Assembly: GCF_902506325.1 (NCBI RefSeq) | Contig: NZ_LR732328.1 | Coordinates: 310,001 to 374,000 of the forward strand | Length of the DNA stretch: 64,000 nt | Direction of reading: 5' to 3' | Source: Limnobacter sp. 130 | Lineage (GTDB): Bacteria; Pseudomonadota; Gammaproteobacteria; Burkholderiales; Burkholderiaceae_B | Shown: positions 16,740-25,992 of the stretch, piece after piece | How positions within the stretch are numbered: the stretch's first letter is position 1 | Layout: each line of letters begins with the position of its first letter | The notes under the pieces: model-generated | Told to the model about the DNA's origin: nothing | Databases searched by the model: none | Seen by the model: only the letters and a program-made list of their open reading frames with translations | Made by a program: the position numbers and the translations under genes

Positions 16740-18676
16740 TGAATTTTTGCCTGAATCAAAGAGCGCACGGTGAGCAAGGGCAGAGAACATTGCTTGTATT
16801 CACACTGCGCTTCAGCCTGCGCCAAATGCGCAAGTGCATCTGTAAAAAGCCCTTGCTTGCTCTGATGAAGAGCCATGTTGTAAAAGGGCTCTGGGGTGTC
16901 GGGGTAGCGCTTCATTAGCAGGGCAAGCAAGGCATTCAGTGCTTTGGTCTGATTGGCTTGGTACAGGGTAAGGCCATCGGCCAGCGCTTTGTTAAGCTCT
17001 CCGAGCTCCTGGCCTGGCTCAAGTTGGCTTGCCGTGGCGCTTTCCAGTACGGTGGCCTTCAGCAATATCACCAGTTCAATGTGGCTTTCTCCCCGGGTTT
17101 GACTTTGGGTGATCAGGTCAATTGATTCCGGTGTGCCGGGAATGCCACGATCCAGGCGCTTGTTTTCTTTTTGCCGCAGGCCGCCAAGCAAAGCCATTTC
17201 GCCACTTTTCAAACGCAATATGGACTCGAGTTCACGGGTTTGCACCTCGGGTACCTTGCTGACAATATTGAGTTGTTGCAGGGCCGGGTTCGGGTCTTGA
17301 ACGAAACCCACAATGCGGCTGAGTGTGGGCCGAACCCGCAGTTGAATTGCATTGTTGTCCGCTATTTGCGGTGTGACTGTCATTAAAAAACCAACCGGAA
17401 CTGTTTGAACCTGGGTCGTGAACGTTGAAAAGGCAGGGCTGTTTTGTGTGGGTGCGCTGGTTTGAACATCGGTGGTGAAATACACCCTGTTGTCGATCAC
17501 TTTCAGCACTGCGGCCTGTTGGTTCATGGTGACCACACGTGGAGAAGAAAGCACCTCTGTGCGACCAAACTCCTCGAGCAGTCGCAAGGCGATATTGGTG
17601 TCAGCGCCGCTGGTGTTTCGCAATGCTGTGAATGTGAAAGCCGGGTTGGTCAGATTCAACCCTTGTACTGCCAAACCTGCAGTGACGCCATTTTGACGAA
17701 GCACGTTCCAGTCGATTCCGCGTTCATAGCGATCATTCAGCGATATTTCTGTAATCACGGCTTCGATCACGATTTGCCGATCCACTCTGCGCTGAATTTG
17801 TTCCAGCCACTGCACAACCCGGCGATGCTGGCTGGGTTTTGCAATCACAGAGACCGTTCCGGACTCGGGGTTTGCAATGACACGTCCCGACCGGGTTTCC
17901 TTGCGTGTGGTGGTGATGTCTCGTTTTTCCGTGGACACGGCAGTGGCGCTTTTCAGGTTGGGCGATAGTCTGCGGGGTGAGCTGTTTCTCGTGCTCGCAT
18001 AAGTCCTGTCTTCTTCTTCATCGATTACCCGCTCACGCCTGGATAGCTCAATTGGTTTTGGTTGAACCTGAATGATCTGTTCGATTTGAGAGGAGATGTC
18101 TTGCCACAAGTCGTGTTGCTGCGAATTGTTCAGAACCAGCTCCGAGCGATTTCCGGTTTCCCGACGATCAGTTAACTCGCGCGGGCCACCTGCAATCGCC
18201 GAGCTCAGACTTGAGGAGTCATTCATTTGCCTGGCAATGGACAGGTAATCGAGGGTGTAAACCCGAAGCTGGTCAACTTCGCACCGCATTGAGAGCAGCT
18301 TTCCTTCAAACAACACATTGGCTCCGGCCTGAAACTCCAGGCTTTCAATGACCTGTTGAAGGGGCATGTCCCTTCCCACCAGGCTGACTGGAGTGTCGCC
18401 GCATCCATCCATTTCATAGCCAAGTTGCAGTTCGCGCGAGATCAATTCGAGCACTTGGCTGGCGGCAATGTTTTCAAGCCGGAATGTGAATGTTTCTTGA
18501 TGTCTTTGCCAGGCGTTGCTGCGGTGGTGGATTTTATCGGCCCAAAAAACAGCATTCAGCTCTAGCGCGTGCCCGGCTTCGACTGTTGCGGTTGGTGAGT
18601 TGCTTGGGGGTGGGGTGGTCGCGCAAGCGTACAGGGCGGCGGTCAGGCCGGTTAAAAACACACGTGATAAGCGCAC
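16736..18676 (-). CDS. MshL/PilN-type secretin lipoprotein
   Basis: Outer-membrane channel protein of 646 residues. A short signal sequence with a lipobox-like LYAC places the lipidated Cys near residue 18. An STN-type domain follows (FRLENIAASQVLELISREL, about 67-125), then a Ser/Arg-rich linker, an N-domain segment (SVIAKPSQHRRVVQWLEQIQ) and the secretin core from about 300 (QIVIEAVITEISL; VLSSPRVVTMNQQAAVLKV; VPVGFLMTVTPQI; LKSGEMALLGGL). The C-terminus adds a TPR-like tail (PEPFYNMALHQSKQGLFTDAL). The start is GTG with no clear ribosome site; an in-frame stop lies 7 codons upstream, so few alternatives exist. It is the first gene of the operon. Confidence 0.9.
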   Translation of the reverse strand: MRLSRVFLTGLTAALYACATTPPPSNSPTATVEAGHALELNAVFWADKIHHRSNAWQRHQETFTFRLENIAASQVLELISRELQLGYEMDGCGDTPVSLVGRDMPLQQVIESLEFQAGANVLFEGKLLSMRCEVDQLRVYTLDYLSIARQMNDSSSLSSAIAGGPRELTDRRETGNRSELVLNNSQQHDLWQDISSQIEQIIQVQPKPIELSRRERVIDEEEDRTYASTRNSSPRRLSPNLKSATAVSTEKRDITTTRKETRSGRVIANPESGTVSVIAKPSQHRRVVQWLEQIQRRVDRQIVIEAVITEISLNDRYERGIDWNVLRQNGVTAGLAVQGLNLTNPAFTFTALRNTSGADTNIALRLLEEFGRTEVLSSPRVVTMNQQAAVLKVIDNRVYFTTDVQTSAPTQNSPAFSTFTTQVQTVPVGFLMTVTPQIADNNAIQLRVRPTLSRIVGFVQDPNPALQQLNIVSKVPEVQTRELESILRLKSGEMALLGGLRQKENKRLDRGIPGTPESIDLITQSQTRGESHIELVILLKATVLESATASQLEPGQELGELNKALADGLTLYQANQTKALNALLALLMKRYPDTPEPFYNMALHQSKQGLFTDALAHLAQAEAQCEYKQCSLPLLTVRSLIQAKIQ

Positions 18677-18843
18677 AGGTCGGCTTTTGGGGGTTTAGGT
18701 GCCGGGAATCATAATCGGCTGAAACCATTTCCACGCTTCGTGGTCATGCCTAGTGGGTGAGCCTGTCACCATTTGGATGGTGAGGGCATGTCCTTCGGGT
18801 TACAATAGCTTTCAAACTCGTATTCGTTTATTAAGGAGCCCCA
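18677..18843. promoter_or_regulatory. Divergent intergenic region between secretin operon and mlaF
   Basis: This 167-bp region must carry both start sites. On the plus strand TACAAT (18801-18806) could be a -10 for mlaF, but no good -35 is placed; AAGGAG (18834-18839) is the mlaF ribosome site. A small perfect palindrome, CCACG-CTT-CGTGG (18731-18743), sits towards the secretin side and might be an operator. No convincing sigma-54 -24/-12 element was found for the pilus operon. Confidence 0.35.
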
Positions 18844-19632
18844 ATGGGCTTTGTTGCTCAATTAAAACACGTGGATTTCGGTTATAACGACCGCCTCATT
18901 CTTGAGGACATTTCTCTCGACATTCCGAAGGGCAAAGTGGTGTCGGTCATGGGCGGGTCAGGTTCTGGCAAAACCACGTTGTTGCGTTTAATGTGTGGCC
19001 AATACGCAGTCAACCGTGGAGACGTCCAGGTTTTGGGCCAGAACGTGGTGACCGCGAGTACCCAGCAGCTTTACGCTTTTCGAAAAAAAATTGGTGTGCT
19101 GTTCCAGTTCGGAGCCCTGTTCACCGATTTGAACGTATTCGAGAATGTGGCCTTTCCGCTGCGCGAACACACCAATTTGTCCGAAGCAGCCATTCGGGAC
19201 TTGGTGCTTTTGAAGCTGCACGCTGTGGGCCTGCGCGGCGCAAGTAACTTGTTTCCGTCTGAAATTTCAGGCGGCATGAGCCGACGTGTTGCCTTGGCGC
19301 GCGCCATTGCGCTAGATCCCGAGCTTATTTTTTACGATGAGCCTTTCGCTGGCCTCGACCCTATTTCTCTTGGTATCACGGCCAACTTGATCCGCACGCT
19401 CAATGACGCACTTGGTGCAACTTCGGTCGTGGTTACGCATGACATCCACGAATCGTTTGCCATCAGTGACCATGTCATCGTGATTGCCAATGGCAAGGTG
19501 CTGGCTCAAGGTTCTCCAGCCGAAGTAGAGGCCAACCAAGATCCTTATGTTCAGCAGTTCATCAAAGGTTTGCCCGAAGGCCCAGTGAAGTTTCATTATC
19601 CTGCACGCAACTTGCAAGAGGATTTCGCATGA
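18844..19632 (+). CDS. mlaF: Mla phospholipid transport ATP-binding protein MlaF
   Basis: ATPase of the MlaFEDB complex, which moves phospholipids between inner membrane and periplasmic MlaC to maintain outer-membrane lipid asymmetry. Walker A is GGSGSGKTT (about residues 38-46), signature [15 protein letters not shown], Walker [14 protein letters not shown]. The length is 262 aa. It overlaps mlaE by 4 bp (19629-19632). Gene order F-E-D-A-C-B is the betaproteobacterial arrangement. Confidence 0.96.
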   Translation: MGFVAQLKHVDFGYNDRLILEDISLDIPKGKVVSVMGGSGSGKTTLLRLMCGQYAVNRGDVQVLGQNVVTASTQQLYAFRKKIGVLFQFGALFTDLNVFENVAFPLREHTNLSEAAIRDLVLLKLHAVGLRGASNLFPSEISGGMSRRVALARAIALDPELIFYDEPFAGLDPISLGITANLIRTLNDALGATSVVVTHDIHESFAISDHVIVIANGKVLAQGSPAEVEANQDPYVQQFIKGLPEGPVKFHYPARNLQEDFA

Positions 19633-20414
19633 ACCCGGTCGTTTTAGTCTCTCGTCTGGGCGCTGGCGTAATTGCCACAATTGCGGGTTTGGGCGTATTT
19701 GCCCGATTCGTGGGTACCTTGTTCATGTTGTTGCCCAAAGCGTTGCTTCGCCCACGCTTAATCATTGATCAGATTCATTTCATCGGCAATTATTCCCTGG
19801 TCATCATTGTGGTATCAGGCCTTTTCGTGGGGTTCGTATTGGGTCTGCAGGGTTACTACACCTTGAACCGGTATGGCGCCGAACAGGCGCTGGGCCTGCT
19901 GGTGGCTTTGTCGCTGGTGCGGGAGTTGGGTCCGGTGGTGTCGGCCCTGTTGTTTGCCGGGCGCGCCGGAACCTCGCTGACTGCTGAAATTGGCCTGATG
20001 AAGGCTGGGGAGCAGTTGACTGCCATGGAAATGATGGCGGTTGATCCCAAGGCGCGCATTGTTACCCCTCGCTGGGTGGCCGGCTTGATTTCCTTGCCGT
20101 TGTTGGCAGGATTGTTCAGCGCTGTGGGTATTTTTGGCGGTTATGTGGTGGGTGTTTTATTGATTGGCGTAGATGCTGGCGCCTTCTGGTCTCAGATGCA
20201 GGCTGGTGTGGACGTACGCGACGACATCCTGAATGGCGTGCTTAAAAGCGTGGTTTTTGGTGTGGCCGTCAGTTCAATTGCCTTGTTCCAGGGCTATGCG
20301 TGTCAGCCCACCCCCGAAGGCGTTTCCAGGGCCACCACCCGAACCGTGGTGATTTCCTCCCTGACTATTTTGGGTCTCGATTTCGTGCTTACAGCACTCA
20401 TGTTCAGTATTTAA
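19629..20414 (+). CDS. mlaE: Mla phospholipid transport permease MlaE
   Basis: Inner-membrane permease of the MlaFEDB complex. The 261-residue protein has five to six hydrophobic segments and the MlaE family core [20 protein letters not shown] and [24 protein letters not shown] follows the mlaF stop by ATGA overlap; 12 bp separate it from mlaD. Confidence 0.96.
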   Translation: MNPVVLVSRLGAGVIATIAGLGVFARFVGTLFMLLPKALLRPRLIIDQIHFIGNYSLVIIVVSGLFVGFVLGLQGYYTLNRYGAEQALGLLVALSLVRELGPVVSALLFAGRAGTSLTAEIGLMKAGEQLTAMEMMAVDPKARIVTPRWVAGLISLPLLAGLFSAVGIFGGYVVGVLLIGVDAGAFWSQMQAGVDVRDDILNGVLKSVVFGVAVSSIALFQGYACQPTPEGVSRATTRTVVISSLTILGLDFVLTALMFSI

Positions 20415-20426
20415 CGGATTGAAGGT

Positions 20427-20900
20427 ATGAAAAAGAACACGGCAGTGAATTTTTGGGTGGGTCTGTTTGTACTGATTGGTGCAATCGCCTTGGTTTTTCT
20501 GGCCTTGAAGGCGGGCAATTTGAGCTCGTTCACCACGGGCGACCAATACCGGGTTACTGCAGAATTTGACAACATTGGCGGGTTGAAGTCACGTGCTCCA
20601 GTTAAAAGTGCTGGCGTTACCGTGGGTCGCGTGGCCAATATCAATCTCGATCCAGTCACCTTTCGCGCAGTGGTGGCTCTGGATTTGGAGGAAGGGTTCG
20701 AGTTTCCCAAGGACTCTTCAGCTAGAATCCTTACCTCGGGTCTGTTGGGCGAGCAATACGTGGGTATTGAAGCCGGGGGCGACCTCGAGAATTTAGCCAG
20801 CGGCGAGAAGTTTGCCCGTACGCAATCCGCTGTGGTGCTTGAAAACCTGATTAGCCAGTTTTTGTTCAGCAAAGCCACGGAAGGTGACTCTGAAAAGTGA
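20427..20900 (+). CDS. mlaD: Mla phospholipid-binding protein MlaD (MCE domain)
   Basis: Membrane-anchored MCE protein that forms the hexameric lipid-binding ring on MlaE. One N-terminal transmembrane helix (about 8-28, FWVGLFVLIGAIALVFLAL) precedes the MCE domain at about 38-118 (VTAEFDNIGGLKSRAPVKSAG; LTSGLLGEQYVGIE). The length of 157 aa is slightly below E. coli MlaD (183). Confidence 0.95.
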   Translation: MKKNTAVNFWVGLFVLIGAIALVFLALKAGNLSSFTTGDQYRVTAEFDNIGGLKSRAPVKSAGVTVGRVANINLDPVTFRAVVALDLEEGFEFPKDSSARILTSGLLGEQYVGIEAGGDLENLASGEKFARTQSAVVLENLISQFLFSKATEGDSEK

Positions 20901-20915
20901 TGAAGGGGATTTGAA

Positions 20916-21800
20916 GTGTTAACGTCCATTCGAAAAGTAATTTTGCTGCTTGGTGTGCTTGGCTTGTCCACAGCATGTACCAGCATGCGCGCTCCTTCTG
21001 AAGCCGACCCGCTGGAGGGGTTCAACCGCTCCGTTGATGGGTTCAACCAGGTTGTTGACAAAGCCGTGGTTAAACCCGTTGCCCAAGGCTATGACCGGGT
21101 AACGCCACCAGAAATCAAGATCGTGGTCAGGAATTTTTTCTCCAATCTCGACGATGTTCGGGTTGCGGTAAACAATTTGCTGCAGGGTAAGCCCAAAGAT
21201 GCGGGCAGCGACATCACGCGTTTTGCATTGAACACCACGATTGGTATTGTGGGTTTGGCTGATGTGGCCACCGAGCTTGGTTTCCAGAAGAACGATGAAG
21301 ACTTTGGCCAAACTCTGGGGGTTTGGGGCGTGGGCCAGGGGCCCTATCTGATCTTGCCCTTTCTGGGCCCCAGCACTCTACGCGATGGCTCGGCAAGGTT
21401 CGTTAGTGCGTCACTCGACCCGCTTTACCACTACGACAATGTAAAGGCTCGCAATAGCTTGGTGCTGCTGAGCGCAGTAAGCGCACGCGCGCGTTTGTTG
21501 CCTGCCACTGATCTGGTTGAGCGCATTGCGCTGGATCAATATGCATTTGTGCGTGATGCCTATTTGAAACGCCGGGCCAGCCAGGTGCGAGACGGAGCAC
21601 CTGATCCTGCCGATCCCGGTTATGAGGATTTTGAGGAAGAGTCACGTAGTGAAGTTCCCCAGTACTTTCCGCCCTTCAAGGCTGCCCTGGTGCAGCTTGA
21701 TCAGGCCCGCACACCTTTGGATGTACAACCCGATGCAAACCTGCCAACCGATTTGCAGCAAAGCGAACGGGCCAAGTCAGGTTTGGGTTTGTTGAACTGA
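20916..21800 (+). CDS. mlaA: Outer-membrane phospholipid-removal lipoprotein MlaA (VacJ)
   Basis: Outer-membrane lipoprotein that withdraws mislocalised phospholipids from the outer leaflet and hands them to MlaC. The GTG start is followed by a lipoprotein signal with lipobox LSTAC (Cys about residue 21). The VacJ core includes DPLEGFNRSVDGFNQVVDK, DVRVAVNNLLQGKPKDAG and GPYLILPFLGPSTLRDG. The length of 294 aa includes an acidic C-terminal extension beyond E. coli MlaA (251). It lies between mlaD and mlaC. Confidence 0.95.
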   Translation: MLTSIRKVILLLGVLGLSTACTSMRAPSEADPLEGFNRSVDGFNQVVDKAVVKPVAQGYDRVTPPEIKIVVRNFFSNLDDVRVAVNNLLQGKPKDAGSDITRFALNTTIGIVGLADVATELGFQKNDEDFGQTLGVWGVGQGPYLILPFLGPSTLRDGSARFVSASLDPLYHYDNVKARNSLVLLSAVSARARLLPATDLVERIALDQYAFVRDAYLKRRASQVRDGAPDPADPGYEDFEEESRSEVPQYFPPFKAALVQLDQARTPLDVQPDANLPTDLQQSERAKSGLGLLN

Positions 21801-21872
21801 TTGGCGTTGGGTCGGTCAACCACCCCATAGGTATTGCGTTTTTAGATTAATGATTAACGTTTTGGAAGAATC

Positions 21873-22496
21873 ATGAATATTGCAGTAAACAAGATGTTTC
21901 AATGGGTTGCGGCTGCTGCTTTGGGTTTTGGGCTGATTGCACAGCCTGCCTTGGCACAAGACATACCTGCCAACGAGTTTGTTGAAAAATTCAGCAATGA
22001 AGTGTTGGCTGAGATTCGTGCACGCAAGCAGGAACTTGTTTCTGATCCCAAGAAGCTGGACGCGTTGATTGATCAGAAAGTCATGCCCAATGTGAATTTC
22101 CGAAAAATGACGCAGTTGGTGGTGGGCCGCCCCTGGCGCGAGGCCACGCCCGAGCAGCGTGAACAAATTACCAAAGAGTTCCGGACGCTTTTGGTGAAAA
22201 CCTACTCGGGCGCTTTGTCTCAGGTTGGCGACCAAACTTTGCAGGTTGATCGCTTGCGTGCCCGTCCTGAAGACACGGATGTGATTGTGAACAGCCGCGT
22301 GATTCAGAAAGGCGCGCCACCAGTGGACCTGGCTTACCGTGTTGAAAAGAAAGACGGTAAATGGCAGATCTACGACTTGAGCGTGTTGGGTCTGTGGCTG
22401 GTGGATTCTTACAAAGCCCAGTTTGGTCCCGTACTGGCCAATTCTGGCGTGGACGGTTTGATTCAAACCCTGAAAACCCTGAACGCGAAAGGTTGA
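21873..22496 (+). CDS. mlaC: Periplasmic phospholipid-binding protein MlaC
   Basis: Soluble shuttle between MlaA and MlaFEDB. The 207-residue precursor has a signal peptide ending ALAQ (about 1-27), then the Tol-Tol-Ttg2 fold: KFSNEVLAEIRARKQEL, VMPNVNFRKMTQLVVGRPWREATPEQ (split across the family core), and KKDGKWQIYDLSVLG. It starts 72 bp after mlaA and is 1 bp from mlaB. Confidence 0.95.
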   Translation: MNIAVNKMFQWVAAAALGFGLIAQPALAQDIPANEFVEKFSNEVLAEIRARKQELVSDPKKLDALIDQKVMPNVNFRKMTQLVVGRPWREATPEQREQITKEFRTLLVKTYSGALSQVGDQTLQVDRLRARPEDTDVIVNSRVIQKGAPPVDLAYRVEKKDGKWQIYDLSVLGLWLVDSYKAQFGPVLANSGVDGLIQTLKTLNAKG

Positions 22497-22497
22497 T

Positions 22498-22749
22498 ATG
22501 AAGGTGTCGGCTGATCAAATTACCGTTCGCAACGGAGATGAAGTGATCGCCGAGATCACCAAGGCCTTTGCCAAGGGTGATCACGTTATCGACTTTTCAG
22601 CGGTCAAGCACGTTGACTCAACCGCCTTGGTCGTCATTTTGGCGGCCAAGCGAGTGCTTAAATCAGACAAAACCCTTGAACTCCAACATCCTCCTGCGCA
22701 GCTGGACAGTTTGATCGCTGCCTACGGAGTACAATCTCTCTTCTCATAA
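22498..22749 (+). CDS. mlaB: STAS-domain protein MlaB
   Basis: Small cytoplasmic STAS protein that stabilises the MlaF ATPase. The 83 residues show the STAS fold with HVIDFSAVKHVDSTALVVIL, containing the DSTAL strand-loop. ATG lies 1 bp after the mlaC stop, indicating coupling. Followed by a small hairpin (22759-22775) before the next ABC gene. Confidence 0.9.
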   Translation: MKVSADQITVRNGDEVIAEITKAFAKGDHVIDFSAVKHVDSTALVVILAAKRVLKSDKTLELQHPPAQLDSLIAAYGVQSLFS

Positions 22750-22758
22750 AAACCTGTA

Positions 22759-22775
22759 GCACCGTTCATCGGTGC
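22759..22775 (+). other. Hairpin just upstream of the YadG-like ABC gene
   Basis: A perfect 6-bp stem GCACCG/CGGTGC with loop TTCAT, ending immediately before the GAGAAG ribosome site of the gene starting at 22784. There is no U-run, so it is not an intrinsic terminator. It may affect translation or mRNA processing between mlaB and the ABC genes. Confidence 0.4.
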
Positions 22776-22783
22776 GAGAAGTC

Positions 22784-23692
22784 ATGTCGTTTGCACTAGA
22801 GCTAAGCTCGGTTTCCAAGTATTTTGGCGAATTCCGTTCCTTGAACAATGTGTCACTCACGGTTCAGGAAGGGGAGTTCTTCGCCTTGCTCGGCCCCAAC
22901 GGCGCCGGTAAAACCACCCTGATCAATATTATTGCTGGCCTAAGCCGGGCCAGTAACGGCTCTGCCAGGGTGATGGGTTTTGACGTGGTGGACCAGTTTC
23001 GCGATGCCCGCCGAAGCATCGGTATTGTGCCGCAGGAACTCGTTTTTGATCCCTTCTTCTCTGTGCGGGAAACCTTGCGTTTTCAATCGGGTTACTTCGG
23101 ATTAAAAAAGAACGACGACTGGATCGACGAACTGTTGCATTCGCTCAGCTTGATGGACAAAGCGGACAGCAATATGCGCACCTTGTCAGGCGGTATGAAG
23201 CGCCGGGTCATGGTGGCCCAGGCATTGGTTCACAAGCCGCCTGTGATCGTACTGGATGAGCCAACTGCGGGTGTAGACGTTGAATTGCGTCAAACCTTGT
23301 GGAAGTTTATCGCTGGCTTGAACCAGAAAGGCCACACCATTTTGTTGACCACTCATTACCTTGAAGAGGCGGAAACCCTGTGTAACCGCATCGCCATGCT
23401 GAAAAAGGGCGAGGTGCTCACCGTAGACACCACCCCCAATTTACTGAAAAAGCACGCCAATCAAACGCTAAATATGCAGCTCAATGGCGTGTTGCCGGCC
23501 GCTCTTCAAGCCAGGGTACTGAAGGCGAATGTCAGCGAAGGACGTTACACCCTGGCCTTGAACGGCCCTGCTGAAATTGAGCAAATCCTGGCCCAATGCC
23601 GCCAAGATCACCTGGATGTTTTGGAGTGCAGCATTGAAAAGCCTGATCTGGAAGAGGTGTTTGTGCAGCTGATGAGTGGGGGTTCCAAATGA
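22784..23692 (+). CDS. ABC transporter ATP-binding protein, YadG-like
   Basis: ATPase partner of an ABC-2 exporter. Walker [10 protein letters not shown], signature LSGGMKRRVMVAQAL and Walker B VIVLDEPTAGVD are all present; a C-terminal extension of about 80 residues follows the ABC fold. The ATG at 22784 (MSFALELS) is preferred because GAGAAG lies just upstream; a GTG at 22772 falls inside a hairpin. The gene follows mlaB by 34 bp and overlaps the permease by 4 bp. A substrate cannot be read from sequence; proximity to mla suggests an envelope role. Confidence 0.9.
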   Translation: MSFALELSSVSKYFGEFRSLNNVSLTVQEGEFFALLGPNGAGKTTLINIIAGLSRASNGSARVMGFDVVDQFRDARRSIGIVPQELVFDPFFSVRETLRFQSGYFGLKKNDDWIDELLHSLSLMDKADSNMRTLSGGMKRRVMVAQALVHKPPVIVLDEPTAGVDVELRQTLWKFIAGLNQKGHTILLTTHYLEEAETLCNRIAMLKKGEVLTVDTTPNLLKKHANQTLNMQLNGVLPAALQARVLKANVSEGRYTLALNGPAEIEQILAQCRQDHLDVLECSIEKPDLEEVFVQLMSGGSK

Positions 23693-24444
23693 CCGGTTGG
23701 CAAACCCTGTTCAAAAAAGAGATTTTGCGATTCTGGAAGGTCAGCTTTCAGACCGTGCTGGCGCCTGTTGTTACTGCCTTGTTGTATCTCATGATTTTCT
23801 CGCATGTGCTCGATGGCAAGGTAGAGCCTTATCCCGGCGTTAGCTATGCGGCCTTTCTGGTGCCCGGCTTGGTGATGATGTCGGTGTTGCAAAATGCATT
23901 CGCTAATTCGTCGTCCAGCCTGATCCAATCCAAAATTACCGGCAACCTGGTGTTTGTGCTGTTGCCACCTTTGTCCCATTTCGAGTTTTTCTCAGCGTAT
24001 GTGCTGGCCTCGATGGCGCGTGGCATTGCGGTTGGTCTTGGTGTTTTGCTGGTCACGGTGGCGTTTGTTGGCTTGCATGTGTACAACCCAGTCTGGATTT
24101 TGGTGCATGCCCTGGTGGGTTCAGCCTTGCTGGGCACCATGGGTGTTATTGCCGGAATATGGGCTGAGAAGTTCGATCAGCTGGCCGCTTTCCAGAATTT
24201 CATTATTATGCCGGCCACCTTTTTGTCGGGCGTGTTCTATTCGATCCACTCCCTGCCGGCCGTGTGGCAAACCGTGTCGCACTTCAATCCATTTTTCTAC
24301 CTCATTGACGGTTTTCGCTACGGCTTCTTCGGGGTGAGCGATGTGAGTCCCTGGTTCAGCCTGGCAATTGGCCTGACTGCTTGGGCTGTTTTGACCGCAA
24401 TTGCGATGCGGATGGTGACCTCCGGTTACAAATTGAGGGGATAA
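23689..24444 (+). CDS. ABC-2 type permease, YadH-like
   Basis: Six-helix ABC-2 permease of 251 residues with the family features PGVSYAAFLVPGLVMMSVLQ, a FVLLPPLSHFEFF segment and LSGVFYSIHSLP followed by FYLIDGFRYGFFG. It overlaps the ATPase gene as ATGA (23689-23692). Together they form a two-gene exporter of the YadGH type. Confidence 0.9.
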   Translation: MTGWQTLFKKEILRFWKVSFQTVLAPVVTALLYLMIFSHVLDGKVEPYPGVSYAAFLVPGLVMMSVLQNAFANSSSSLIQSKITGNLVFVLLPPLSHFEFFSAYVLASMARGIAVGLGVLLVTVAFVGLHVYNPVWILVHALVGSALLGTMGVIAGIWAEKFDQLAAFQNFIIMPATFLSGVFYSIHSLPAVWQTVSHFNPFFYLIDGFRYGFFGVSDVSPWFSLAIGLTAWAVLTAIAMRMVTSGYKLRG

Positions 24445-24477
24445 TAGTGCTGTTGAATCAAAAGGATAGGAAAAATC

Positions 24478-24720
24478 ATGTTGTTGCCTGAAACCGTTCG
24501 CGGCTATATTGCGCAGGGCTTGGAATGTGAACACCTCACCGTGTCTGGTGACGGCCAGCATTTTGAGGCGGTCATCGTGGCCAGTGCGTTTGAAGGGTTG
24601 CGCTCAATTCAGCGTCATCAAAAAGTGTATGCAGTACTGGGTGACAGAATGCGTGCCGAGATTCACGCGCTGTCGATGAAAACATTGACGCCCGGTGAAT
24701 GGGCTCAACAACAAGCGTAA
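24478..24720 (+). CDS. ibaG: BolA-family protein IbaG
   Basis: 80-residue BolA-like protein with the helix-turn-helix-like class II KH fold (CEHLTVSGDGQHFEAVIVASAFEG; RHQKVYAVLG). IbaG homologues bind monothiol glutaredoxin and [2Fe-2S] clusters; a CGFS glutaredoxin gene is also in this window (42502-42834). Location between an ABC exporter or mla genes and murA is the standard one for ibaG. Confidence 0.9.
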   Translation: MLLPETVRGYIAQGLECEHLTVSGDGQHFEAVIVASAFEGLRSIQRHQKVYAVLGDRMRAEIHALSMKTLTPGEWAQQQA

Positions 24721-24735
24721 AAGGACTGCCCTTCA

Positions 24736-25992
24736 ATGGATTCATTTTTGGTTCGTGGCGGTAAGCCGCTTCACGGAGAAGTGTCAATTTCTGGTGCGAA
24801 AAATGCGGCCCTGCCCATTCTGTGTGCCAGTTTGTTGACCGCCGAGCCGGTCACCATCACCAACGTGCCACGTCTGCGCGACATCAACACGTGTTTGCGC
24901 TTGCTGGGTTCAATGGGGGTGCAGTGCTTCTGGCATGGCGAAAACCAATTGGCTTTGCGTGCCGAAGAAATTTCTGAGCCCGTCGCCAGTTACGACCTGG
25001 TGAAAACCATGCGTGCCAGCATTCTGGTCCTTGGTCCCCTTGTGGCGCGTTTTGGCGAGGCCAGCGTGAGTTTGCCCGGTGGTTGCGCAATCGGGCAGCG
25101 CCCGGTTGACCAGCACATCAAGGGGCTGCAGGCCATGGGTGCTGAGATCACCATCGAGAAGGGCTACATTCATGCCAAGGCCAAGCGTTTGAAGGGCGCC
25201 CGCATTGTGACCGATATGGTCACAGTAACCGGTACTGAAAACCTGATGATGGCGGCTGCGCTGGCGGAAGGGACCACGATTATTGAAAACGCGGCCCGTG
25301 AGCCCGAAGTGGTGGACCTGGCCAACATGCTCGTGAAAATGGGCGCGAAAATTGAAGGCATAGGCACCGACACGATTACTGTACATGGCGTAGAAACGCT
25401 GCATGGTTGCGAGTATCAGGTGATGCCCGATCGCATCGAAGCCGGCACATTCTTGTGCGCGGTGGCCGCGTGTGGTGGCAACATTACCCTGAATAACACC
25501 GATGCAGACAGCATGGACGCGACCATTGAAAAGCTGCGCACAGCGGGTGTAAGCATTGAAGTCGATGGCACAAAAATTCACGCCAGCATGAGCACACGCC
25601 CCAAGGCTGTGGGTGCGCGCACAGCGCCATTCCCCGGCTTTGCCACTGACATGCAGGCACAGCTCATGGCGGTGAATTGTCTGGCCGATGGCACAGCAGT
25701 GGTGAATGAAACCATTTTCGAAAACCGTTTCATGCATGTTCAGGAAATGGTGCGTTTGGGCGCGAACATTGAAATTGAAGGCCACACAGCGATTATCAAA
25801 GGCGTTGAGCGCTTGGAGGGTGCTACGGTGATGGCCACCGACCTGCGCGCTTCTGCCGGCTTGGTGATTGCCGGTTTGGCTGCCAGTGATGAAACGCGGA
25901 TTGACCGCATTTATCACCTGGACCGCGGGTATGACAAAATGGAAGAGAAATTGCGCAAATTGGGCGCGGACGTCACGAGAGTAGCGGAATGA
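24736..25992 (+). CDS. murA: UDP-N-acetylglucosamine 1-carboxyvinyltransferase MurA
   Basis: Catalyses the first committed step of peptidoglycan synthesis, transferring enolpyruvate from PEP to UDP-GlcNAc. Substrate-binding GAKNAALP lies near residue 20; the active-site Cys is in [16 protein letters not shown] (about residue 117). The length is 418 aa. It overlaps hisG by ATGA (25989-25992), so the his genes are transcribed in continuity with murA. Confidence 0.97.
   Translation: MDSFLVRGGKPLHGEVSISGAKNAALPILCASLLTAEPVTITNVPRLRDINTCLRLLGSMGVQCFWHGENQLALRAEEISEPVASYDLVKTMRASILVLGPLVARFGEASVSLPGGCAIGQRPVDQHIKGLQAMGAEITIEKGYIHAKAKRLKGARIVTDMVTVTGTENLMMAAALAEGTTIIENAAREPEVVDLANMLVKMGAKIEGIGTDTITVHGVETLHGCEYQVMPDRIEAGTFLCAVAACGGNITLNNTDADSMDATIEKLRTAGVSIEVDGTKIHASMSTRPKAVGARTAPFPGFATDMQAQLMAVNCLADGTAVVNETIFENRFMHVQEMVRLGANIEIEGHTAIIKGVERLEGATVMATDLRASAGLVIAGLAASDETRIDRIYHLDRGYDKMEEKLRKLGADVTRVAE

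Noticed and set aside
10838-18676. Classical type II secretion or MSHA operon
   Set aside because: Gene content is too reduced, and the order and several proteins do not match; kept as an uncharacterised pilus/secretion-like system.
18677-18843. Sigma-54 promoter for the pilus-like operon
   Set aside because: GG and GC dinucleotides near 18735-18752 are 12 rather than 10 bases apart, and the flanking consensus is missing.
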